A stretch of DNA of 64,000 nt, taken from the NCBI RefSeq assembly GCF_036898095.1, contig NC_090735.1, forward strand, positions 5,061,234 through 5,125,233, read 5' to 3'. The translations under genes were made by a program, and so were the position numbers. Numbering within the stretch: the first letter of the stretch is position 1; each line of letters starts with the position of its first letter. The notes beneath the pieces were generated by a model. It was not told where the DNA came from, searched no databases, and saw nothing but the letters and a program-made list of their open reading frames with translations. Positions 1 to 8,171 of this stretch are shown in pieces. The DNA is from Palaemon carinicauda. Its lineage: Eukaryota > Arthropoda > Malacostraca > Decapoda > Palaemonidae.

Positions 1-131
1 TTTGTCTGCGCATCTTTCTTTTATAAGTATAAGTATAAAAAATTAAAAGTGAACCTAAAACTTGTATTTTCTCTTTATTTAAGTAACTTTGAATCTTGAC
101 TTTGAAGAGAATAAGTTCAGAGGGATCTCAC

Positions 132-169
132 TATCTCTTTAAGTGACTTCAATATCTCTTTAAGTGACT
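132..169. repeat. Short direct repeat, two 17-bp copies
   Basis: The string tatctctttaagtgact occurs at 132-148 and again at 153-169, a 21-bp period. A looser relative lies near 70-88. It is a minor local duplication with no recognised function. The rest of 1-273 shows nothing else I can name. Confidence 0.6.
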
Positions 170-267
170 CTTTGTACTTTTCCTTTGTCTTACTTTTGAG
201 CAGCAGACAGTGATTTTATTACGCAGGTATAGTGCTGTAATTCATGAGTGAAAAAGATACGAATATG

Positions 268-533
<266 letters not shown>

Positions 534-1603
534 GCGGTAATAGTGTAATAGTGAGAGAGGTGAATGCTCGAGTTCTTGGACGAGGATTGAAACTGGTAGA
601 CGAGAATGACCATGAATGGAAGGTAAATCAGTTGTTGCTTACGGATGATACTGTACTGGTTGCAGACGCGGAAGAGAAGCTTGGCCGATTAGTGACAGAA
701 TTTCGAATGGTGTGTGAGAGAAGGAAATTGAGAGTTAATGAGGGTAAGAGTAAGGTTATGAGATATACGAGAAGGGAAGGTGGTACGAGGTTGAATGTCA
801 TGTTGAATGGAGAGTTACTTGAGGAGGTGGATCAGTTTAAATACTTGGGGTCTGTTGTTGCAGCAAATGGTGGAGTGGAAGCAGATGAACGACAGTTAAG
901 GGAGTAGTAAAAAATAGAGGGTTGGGTATGAATGTAAAGAGTTCTGTATGAGAAAGTGATTGTACCAACTGTGACGTATGGATCGGAGTTGTGGGGAATG
1001 AAAGTGACGTAGAGACAGAAATTGAATGTGTTTGAGATGAAATGTCTAAGGAGTATGGCTGGTGTATCTCGAATAGATAGTGTTAGGAACGAAGTATTGA
1101 GGGTGAGAACAGGTGTAAAAAATGAGTTAGCAGCTAGAGTGGATATGAATGTGTTGAGGTGGTTTGGCCATGGAAAATGGCTGTCTGCTAAAGAAAGTGA
1201 TGAATGCAAGAGTTGATGGGAGAAGTACACGAGGAAGGCCAAGGTTGGGTGGATGGATGGAGTGAAGGAAGCTCTGGGTGATAGGAGGATAGATGTGAGA
1301 GAGGCAAGAGAGCGAGCTAGAAATAGGAATGAATGGTGAGCGATTGTGATGCAGTTCCTGTAGGCCCTGCTGCTTCCTCCGGGGCCTTGGATGACCACGG
1401 AGGTATTAGCAGTAGGGGATTCAGTGCTATGAAGCTTCATCTGTGGTGGATAACGGGGGAGGGTGGGCTGTGGCACCCCTAGCAGTACCAGCCAAACTCG
1501 GTTGAGTCCCTTGTCGGGCTAGGAGGAATGTAGAGAGGAGTGTCCCCTTATCTGTTTCCTTTGTTTGATGTCGGCTAGCCCCCAAAATTGGGGGAAGTGC
1601 CTT

Positions 1604-1604
<1 letters not shown>
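534..1604 (+). mobile_element. 5'-truncated, frameshifted non-LTR retrotransposon (RT C-terminal half and 3' UTR)
   Basis: Translation of 534-907 gives the end of a reverse transcriptase. It has [12 protein letters not shown] (the family's catalytic box is usually Y/F-A-D-D; here the alanine is threonine), then a [13 protein letters not shown] segment and FKYLGSVV. After a stop at 905-907 another frame continues with VIVPTVTYGSELWGMK, a further in-frame TAG, then CLRSMAGVSRIDSVRNEVLR and LRWFGH. A second shift near 1,175 leads to VMNARVDGRSTRGRPRLGW and ends at a TGA near 1,340. This order (RT palm, YLG, RWFGH, GRPR..W) is typical of LINE ORF2 C-termini. The 3' UTR, about 1,340-1,604, contains a stem-loop and runs straight into (AT)n. 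The upstream endonuclease and most of the RT are missing, so it is a dead copy. RTE-like clade is a guess. Confidence 0.85.
1579..1594 (+). other. Terminal hairpin of the LINE 3' UTR
   Basis: CCCCCAA, a two-base AA loop, then TTGGGGG forms a perfect 7-bp stem ten bases before the (AT)n tail. Position at the 3' end suggests it could be the feature recognised by the element's own reverse transcriptase, but that is inference. Confidence 0.5.

Positions 1605-1671
<67 letters not shown>
1605..1671. repeat. (AT)n tail of the LINE copy
   Basis: About 67 bp of uninterrupted TA dinucleotides directly follow the LINE 3' UTR. Many non-LTR retrotransposons end in a short tandem repeat, so this may be the element's own tail, later expanded. 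Confidence 0.9.
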
Positions 1672-1673
<2 letters not shown>

Positions 1674-1689
1674 TAACACAAAGATATGA

Positions 1690-1877
1690 ACATGGGCAGG
1701 ACATATAATGAGAATGGAGAGAGGAGGTTTGGTGGAAGAGGATGCCTTTGCTAGAAGGCATCGGAAAGGGTGCATCAGGCAACTGACCCATTAATGTAGG
1801 GATATCGGTAGGAAAGAAGAAAGATTATATGAAGGATGATATGGAGAGAAGAGGTTTGATGGAAGAGGATGCCTTTA
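1690..1877 (+). mobile_element. Second retroelement C-terminal fragment, split by a MITE
   Basis: Around 1,693-1,795 the plus strand reads WAGHIMRMERGGLVEEDAF then RRH and IRQLTH before a stop. W-G-H-x-M-R is the familiar motif near the C-terminus of LINE-type reverse transcriptases. The sequence differs from the LINE at 534-1604, so it comes from another family. A second, partial copy of the same segment follows at about 1,800-1,875 (GGTTTGATGGAAGAGGATGCC) and is cut by the MITE. No complete reading frame remains. Confidence 0.6.
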
Positions 1878-2291
1878 GCCAAGCTGACACTTGCACGAAT
1901 TTGTGGCACGCATTGTCACGACTCGAGTCGTGAACTGGCGTGAACTCGTCGTAAACTGGCGTAAAGCGTTTGTAAACCCGTCGTGACATCGTGGCATGTC
2001 GTGACGAGAATTTTGAAATGTTAAAAATTTTGGTCACGACAAAATTTCGTGACCGGGCCGTAAACTATGCGCGAATTGTCCGTGAACTCGTCGGGACGAT
2101 GCGCAAACTATGCGTAAACTATGTTTGAACTCGTCATGAACTTGTCGTGCCAGTTCGTGTCAATGTGGACAGGTCAGCTGTGATTCTGAGGTAATTTTTG
2201 TTTTTTTTTGTCTTCCAGTTCGTGCCACAAAATGTCATGACTTGCCACGACAAATTTCGTGGCAAAAAGTCGTGCAAGTGTCAGGGTACCG
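1878..2291. mobile_element. Non-autonomous DNA transposon (MITE) with terminal inverted repeats
   Basis: CTGACACTTGCACGA at 1884-1898 is matched by its exact reverse complement at 2270-2284, and the similarity continues imperfectly inward (TTTGTGGCACG against CTTTTTGCCACG). The interior is built from degenerate short repeats around GTCGTGAACT and codes for nothing. It sits inside a ~112-bp repeat unit, and the host unit resumes on its right side (agatagaaggcactgg). A TA at 1876-1877 and at 2292-2293 could be a two-base target-site duplication, but the outermost bases pair poorly, so the exact ends and the superfamily remain open. Confidence 0.7.
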
Positions 2292-2293
2292 TA

Positions 2294-2725
2294 AGATAGA
2301 AGGCACTGGAGGGGGCGCATCAGGCAACCGACCCCTTAATTTAGGGATGACGGTTGGAAAGAAGAAAGATAAGGTGAAGGATGATATGGAGAGAAGAGGT
2401 GTGGTGGAAGTGGATGCCTTTGCTAGAAGGCATTGGAGATGGCGTATATAATGTAGGGATAACGGTTGGAAAGAAGAAAGATAATATGAAGGATGATATG
2501 GAGAGAAGAGGTTTGGTGGAAGAGGATGCCTTTGATAGAAGGCATTGGAGAGGTAGTATATAATGTAGGGATAACGATTGGAAAGAAGAAAGATAAGGTG
2601 AAGGATGATATAGGGAGGAGAGGTTTGGTGGACGAGGATGCCTTTGATAGAAGGCATTGGAGAGGGCGCATCAGGCAACCGACCCCTTATTGTAACGATA
2701 ACGGTGGGGGAAGAATAAGATTCAA
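2294..2725 (+). repeat. Tandem ~112-bp units derived from a retroelement C-terminus
   Basis: The segment with ggatgatat followed by a GA-rich stretch and gaggatgcctttgatagaagg recurs near 2,382, 2,493 and 2,605, a spacing of about 112 bp. The same unit is seen before the MITE near 1,700 and 1,835. In one frame a copy reads DMERRGLVEEDAFDRRHWRG, ending RIRQPTP. Units are 112 bp, not a multiple of three, so the frame shifts from copy to copy and the array cannot encode one protein. Confidence 0.75.
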
Positions 2726-2745
2726 TGTCATTCCCTAAAATAAAA

Positions 2746-3257
2746 CGTAGACTTTTAATTACTAGACGAAATAATGACATTGGGGAAAAAGTTATTTGTG
2801 AACTGATAATGAATAAAACTTTTTTTTTCGTTCAAGTTTTTCGAAATTCCCAACTTCCTTGAGGCAACTTTATAAAAGTGGGATTTCTAAATGAGGTGAA
2901 ATGACGTCCACTTGCCTCACTTACAGCAGTCGCAGTTGTTAATGATCTCATTAACGATTAATTTAATTAGAATTTTAACAATTAGCCGAGGATGGCCAAT
3001 AACAATTTTATCTTACATATGAGATGCTTCTGAAAACGAGCCAATCATCACCATTACAATAAACATTATAATTTCGTTTGATTTTTTTTTGGTTCTAATT
3101 AACATTAACATAGTTTTCGAAAAATGATTTTAATAAGCATACACTGTATTTCAATTAATTGTTACTTGTACATTCGTTTAAACCCCAAAATCATGGATTG
3201 CTAGGTAGTAATAACAGTAATAACAGAGGTAAATTATCGTTTCGCTTTCTTTTCTCT

Positions 3258-3258
<1 letters not shown>
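2746..3258. other. AT-rich interval, nothing recognised
   Basis: About 510 bp of AT-rich sequence with short T and A runs. I see no coding frame, RNA gene or repeat family that I can name. Confidence 0.6.
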
Positions 3259-4144
<886 letters not shown>

Positions 4145-4168
4145 AAAAAAAAAAAAAAAAAAAAAAAA
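4145..4168. repeat. Poly(A) run of about 24 bases
   Basis: An uninterrupted A run. It may be a retrotransposed tail, but the sequence to its left (3,502-4,144) is not recognised as a retroelement or processed transcript. Confidence 0.9.
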
Positions 4169-4212
4169 GCTAATTTGAATATAAAATTTGCCTGGTAGGC
4201 CTACATGGTATA

Positions 4213-4744
4213 TTCTAGGGCAGTGGTTCCCAAACTATCTTACCTGACGCCCCCTTTTTGCTTCCAGTAGACCCCTACGCCCCCACCCCTCTCTTTTTTA
4301 TATATGAAATGATTCTTACATTTATTTCCTAGCATTATACAGGAAAACCGATTTCTGTTTGAATTACATTTTAATAATGAAAGCCACTCAAATAAATAAT
4401 AGTACATTCCAATAACTAAAAACGAAACATTTGATTCAAAGTGAGCGAAAAAAAGTTTGAACATTAGCAAATTGGCAAAATTGAGTTGCAATTTTAAGAA
4501 TAGATAATTTGAAAACATGGCATATAATATTTGGAAATACAGTACTTATGAGACTAAGGCACAATTTCTGGTCAAATTTAGTGAGATGGATGCATGTATG
4601 TAATGACAGATATTTGTTCTTTTAATGATTTTATTATTCTATTAAACAAGTAATTTCGACCAGATGACTTCACACCCCCCTTGTATCGTCCCCACGCCCC
4701 CCTAGTGGGGCGCGTCCCCCAGTTTGGGAACCACTGTTCTAGGG
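4213..4744. mobile_element. hAT-type MITE with 8-bp target-site duplication
   Basis: CAGTGGTTCCCAAACT at 4221-4236 is mirrored by AGTTTGGGAACCACTG ending at 4736. The element (4221-4736, 516 bp) is flanked on both sides by TTCTAGGG (4213-4220 and 4737-4744), a perfect 8-bp duplication. An 8-bp duplication and CAGTGG-type ends are hallmarks of the hAT superfamily. Inside are C-rich subterminal stretches just within each end and an AT-rich centre. A 92-codon minus-strand frame at 4240-4518 shows no transposase motif, so the copy is non-autonomous. Confidence 0.92.
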
Positions 4745-5037
4745 CATAACCATAGCTTTTCAATGGTAATCGACCCCCCACAACTTGAAAAATATGAATT
4801 TTCGACAGATATCATTATAAAATACGCTCAAAACACCTATAATAACACCATATTCATGTTTCAATAGCCGTAAAAGATAATATTTTAATATGAACATTTA
4901 CTGAGTTTTCTATGGGGGAAAGTTTTAGCTTTGTACAGAGATTTAAAAAACGGTTATATTTTGGTTTTGAGGTAAATCGCTATTCAGCTATAACTTTAAC
5001 TGTAAATATAATATAAATATAATTATAAATAAAAGAA
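4745..5037. other. AT-rich interval, nothing recognised
   Basis: About 290 bp between the hAT MITE and the first SINE. I see no repeat structure, RNA gene or coding frame. Confidence 0.6.
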
Positions 5038-5360
5038 TTGTGGTGACCTATGTGGTAATGTCCCTGACTGGTGATCGCCAGACTGGGGTTGAGTCCCGCT
5101 CAAACTCTTTAGTTCCTTTGGTCGCTTCAATCTCACCATTCTTCTGACGTTAGGTCGGGGGTTTTGTGGGAGCCTATAGGTCTATCTGCCGAGTTACCAG
5201 CAGGCATTGCCTGTCCCTCCTTGGTCCTAGCTTAGGTGGAAAGGTGGTTTGGGCGCTGATGAAATGTAATGTACTGTATATATATGGTCAGTCCCTAGGA
5301 CTCTGTCTTGCTTGATAGAGCAATGTCCCTTGCCTCTGATATTCATGAGCGGCCTTTAAA
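5038..5360 (+). mobile_element. tRNA-derived SINE, copy 1
   Basis: The head resembles a tRNA gene: an A-box-like stretch near 5,052-5,070 (tggtaatgtccctgactgg), then a B box at 5085-5097. That B box reads GGGGTTGAGTCCC and so lacks the C of the GGTTCGA core. A tRNA-unrelated body follows and ends near gagcggcctttaaa. The second copy at 7439-7703 keeps an intact B box. The missing base would be expected to weaken RNA polymerase III transcription of this copy. Confidence 0.75.
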
Positions 5361-5442
5361 ATTCACGCCCACATATGCATTTTATAGTACAATGCGCTTT
5401 GCAGTTTTCCATAAGTCTGATAATTTTGCAGTAGTGTATATT

Positions 5443-5870
5443 ACTATTATTATTATTATTATTATTAATATTATTATTATTTGCTGAGCTACAACCATAG
5501 TTGGAAAAGCAGGATGTTATAGGGCCAGGGGCCCCAACAGGGAAAATAGCCCAGTGAGGAAAGGAAATAAGGAAAAATACAATATTCAAAGATCAGTAAC
5601 AACATTGAAATTAAAACAAGATGAAGAGAAATTAGATAGAATAATGTACCCGAGTTTACCCTTCAGCAAGAAAACTCTAACACAAGATAGTGGAAGACCG
5701 TGGTATAGAGGTTATGGCACTACCCAAGATAAGAGAACAATGGTTTGATTTTGGAGTATCCTTCGCCTAGAAGAGCTGCTTACGATAGCGAAAGTCTCCT
5801 ATACCCTTACCAAGAGGAAAGTAGCCACTGAACAATTACAGCGCAATAGTTCTTGGTATTATTATGGAAC
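5443..5870 (-). mobile_element. (AAT)n-tailed retroelement end, copy 1
   Basis: On the plus strand an (ATT)n run at about 5,447-5,481 is followed by gctgagctacaaccatagtt, then aaaagcaggatgttat, then gggaaaatagcccagtgagg. Copies 2 and 3 share these blocks in the same order. Read on the minus strand, the element ends in (AAT)n, as expected for a retroelement 3' tail. This copy is the longest on the side away from the tail, reaching a segment near aagaggaaagtagccactga. The family is one I associate with shrimp genomes but cannot name. Confidence 0.7.
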
Positions 5871-5885
5871 ACATACATAAACCAT

Positions 5886-5886
<1 letters not shown>

Positions 5887-5922
<36 letters not shown>

Positions 5923-6140
5923 TTGCTAAGCCACAACCCTAGTTGGAAAAACAGGATGCTATAAGCCCATGCGCCCCAACATGGAAAATAGCCCAGTGAG
6001 GAAAGGAAACAAGGAAAAATGAAATATTTTAAGAACAGTAACATCTTCTAAATAAATATTTCCTATATAAACTATAAAAACTTTAACAAAACAAGAGAAA
6101 CAGAAACCACATATTATAGTGGCCAGGAAGGTGTTCACTA
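5887..6140 (-). mobile_element. (AAT)n-tailed retroelement end, copy 2
   Basis: An (ATT)n run at about 5,888-5,921 is followed by gctaagccacaaccctagtt and gggaaaatagcccagtgagg-type sequence very close to copy 1, in the same orientation and only about 15 bp beyond it. It diverges after about 6,110 (acaaaacaagagaaacagaa). Confidence 0.7.
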
Positions 6141-6210
6141 ACAAACACACAAGCACACAAACAGGGCGTAAATCATAACCTCCTTCCAACTTCGTTGACG
6201 GAAGTAATAA
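6141..6210 (+). mobile_element. Possible short SINE or MITE end
   Basis: An A/C-rich run (acaaacacacaagcacacaa) leads into ataacctccttccaacttcg and then a gacggaagtaata segment that partly pairs with it. From memory, this arrangement resembles a short interspersed repeat end seen in many marine invertebrates. I cannot verify it without a search. Confidence 0.3.
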
Positions 6211-6650
6211 AGATTTATAATGATGAGTGACGCATGCAATATTACAAATTAATGCTAAAACATTTAATCATAAAGAAATTCAATGCACTGCAAAAAACGT
6301 AAGAATGCTACCTACGGGTCATTTCAGTTATAACAACCTTCTTTACTCCTCATTAGCTATAGTATATAACACTTACAACAATAGATATTACTTCAGTTTC
6401 AAGCATACACTAAAAATATGAATAATTGGATCTTAACAATACAGTGACAGCTGCAACAGTGGTTTCTGATTCCCCTAAAAAGTACAGCTGGAGGAGATCC
6501 AATTAGGTGCTCACCTGGAGACCCAAGTTGTGAGCAATTACAAATACAAAGGAAGATTCTTTAAAGACCCAGACACAAGAATCCAACGAAAGTTAAAATC
6601 CAAAAATTATGAGCCTGAATATTATAGATTGGTTGCACGAATAGCAAACC

Positions 6651-6652
<2 letters not shown>
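6211..6652. other. Unassigned interval
   Basis: About 440 bp of AT-rich sequence. A frame near 6,535-6,600 reads SNYKYKGRFFKDPDTRIQRK, which vaguely recalls the Y-L-G region of a decayed reverse transcriptase, but it is too short to call. Nothing else is seen. Confidence 0.4.
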
Positions 6653-6698
<46 letters not shown>

Positions 6699-7065
6699 GA
6701 TAAGCTACAACCGTAGTTATAAAAGCAGGATGTTATAAGCCCAAGGGCTCCAACAGAGAAAAATAGCCCAGGTAGGGTAGGAAATAAGGAAATAAATAGA
6801 CTATATGAGAAGTAATGATCAATGAAAATAAAACATTTTAAGAACACTAACAGCGCTGAAACGGATCTTTCATATATAAACTATAAAAAGAGACTCATGT
6901 TAGCCTATTCAACATAAAAACAATTGATGCCAGCTTGATTCAACTACTCCATTAGGAAGATCATTCCGCAACTTGGTCACAGCTGGAATAAAACTTCTAG
7001 AATACTGTGTAGGACTGAGCCTCGTGATGAAGGCCTGACTATTAAAATTATGTGGTCATATTTAC
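6653..7065 (-). mobile_element. (AAT)n-tailed retroelement end, copy 3
   Basis: The (ATT)n run at about 6,653-6,700 is followed by gataagctacaaccgtagtt and the aaaagcaggatgttataagc block shared with copies 1 and 2. It then extends further through a segment with attaggaagatcattccgca to about 7,060. It is more diverged from copies 1 and 2 than they are from each other. Same orientation as the others. Confidence 0.7.
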
Positions 7066-7438
7066 CCCAACTCCGAATGAAGTCACCTCAGCATGAAATT
7101 GTCATTTCATTGTCATTCACCGACGTATAGGGTTTTGTAAGTTAATCAGTTTCCGTGCATGCATGAGATGTAACGGCTAAAATGAAATTTTTATTGGAAT
7201 CGATTGCTTGCATTTTTGATTTTTTATTTTTTACCAAGAATTCGGAATTGGCTGCGGAAATGAACCATCTGATGGTTCGCCGAGTTCTGATGTTGTCGAC
7301 AAATTTTCCTGTTTATTGGAATGTCGATTGGATGGCGGCTGTGAAAACTTCGACCTATTCCCAGTATACTCCAAAGTAGAAAATGGAAACAGGAAAGTAA
7401 AAGAGGGTAGACCTAAGGTTCTGATGCCGTTAGAGGGT
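7066..7438 (+). other. Unassigned interval with an orphan 65-codon ATG frame (7182-7379)
   Basis: The frame at 7182-7379 starts with a true ATG and ends in TAG. It begins MKFLLESIACIFDFLFF, a hydrophobic start that could pass for a signal or membrane segment, but no domain is recognised. A 65-codon frame is expected by chance, and the surroundings are all repeats. I do not call it a gene. Confidence 0.15.
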
Positions 7439-7703
7439 TGTGGTGACCTACAGTATGTGGGAACGTCCCTGACTGGTGATCGCCAGACTAGGGTTCGAGT
7501 CCCGATCAAACTCGTTGGTTCCTTTGGTCGCTGCCACCTCACCATCCTTGTGAGCTATGGATAGTGGGGTTTGGGGTAGCCTATAGATCTATCTTCTGAG
7601 TCATCAGCAGCCATTGGTCTTAGCTTTGGTGGAGAGGGAAATTGGGCGCTGATCATATGCATATATGGTCAGTCTCTAGGGCATTGTCCTGCTTGATAAA
7701 CCT
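7439..7703 (+). mobile_element. tRNA-derived SINE, copy 2
   Basis: The head matches copy 1 (ccctgactggtgatcgccag) and has an intact B box, GGTTCGAGTCC, at 7492-7502. It differs from copy 1 by a small insertion in the A-box region (cagtatgtgggaacg). The body is shared through gggcgctgatcatatg and atatatggtcagtct, and the copy ends shorter at about gcttgataaac. It lies about 140 bp from the satellite border. Confidence 0.75.
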
Positions 7704-7842
7704 TTAAACATAGTTACATAGTTTTTCAAATCCTACAAGCAGTATAAAGTAGCCTTTATATGGAAGACTTTACAATACAGAGTATTATTCTTCAAATAGT
7801 CTTTGACACTTATAAAAAATCCTTTATAACACTGTTCGAATA
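7704..7842 (+). other. Transition to the satellite; possibly eroded monomers
   Basis: About 140 bp of AT-rich DNA. Two stretches (cctttatatggaag ... tacagag, and cctttataac ... tacagaag) loosely follow the order of monomer landmarks at spacings of about 68-75 bp. This could be decayed array edge or coincidence. Confidence 0.25.
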
Positions 7843-7915
7843 GTACAAGTTACAGAAGCTGTCTGAGTAAAGATCTGACATTGATTTTAGCCTTCTTGAA
7901 GCGTTGTAAACGTTA

Positions 7916-8171
7916 TGTACCAACCGTGTGTCACACAATTGTATATAATTATTTTGTATATATTATGCTAGTATCTGCGCTCTTCCCTCGCACTAAAAAG
8001 AACCTGAATGATCATGTCTCCGGTTTTGCACTGTAATATTGTCTGTCTCTCGAACAGGTTATGTCCTGTTGCCTTGAGGTTTTGTATAGAAAGGAGAGTG
8101 TTCTATAATAATATAACTCAGTTGATTACATCCTGCCTTTGAGTTCACAACCCTCTCTCGGCGCCGTCACA
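7916..8171 (+). mobile_element. Solo LTR inserted in the first monomer
   Basis: This 256-bp stretch starts TGTACC and ends GTCACA, giving TG...CA ends with a short TGT/ACA inverted repeat. GTTA at 7912-7915 is repeated at 8172-8175. Removing the insert and one GTTA restores the monomer sequence aaacGTTAtagagg exactly. The interior has a TATA-like stretch near 7,940-7,962, a C/T-rich 3' part, and no satellite similarity. Size, ends and a 4-bp duplication fit a solo LTR of a Gypsy- or BEL-like retrotransposon left by LTR-LTR recombination. A 5-bp reading of the duplication (GTTAT) is possible but would remove the TG start. No internal retroviral genes are present. Confidence 0.85.

Noticed and set aside
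832..1476. 214-codon minus-strand frame opposite the LINE
   Set aside because: It is antisense to recognisable reverse transcriptase coding sequence and has no motif of its own.
4240..4518. Minus-strand 92-codon frame as a hAT transposase remnant
   Set aside because: It lies inside the MITE, but I see no zinc-finger or dimerisation motif; the AT-rich centre simply lacks stops there.
5038..5110. A functional tRNA gene
   Set aside because: Only the A- and B-box landmarks are tRNA-like. There is no clear acceptor stem, and the sequence continues into a repeated SINE body present twice.
7182..7379. A small ATG-initiated protein with a hydrophobic N-terminus
   Set aside because: Length is within chance expectation, no domain or homologue is recognised, and it lies between transposable elements. 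Mentioned only as an orphan frame.
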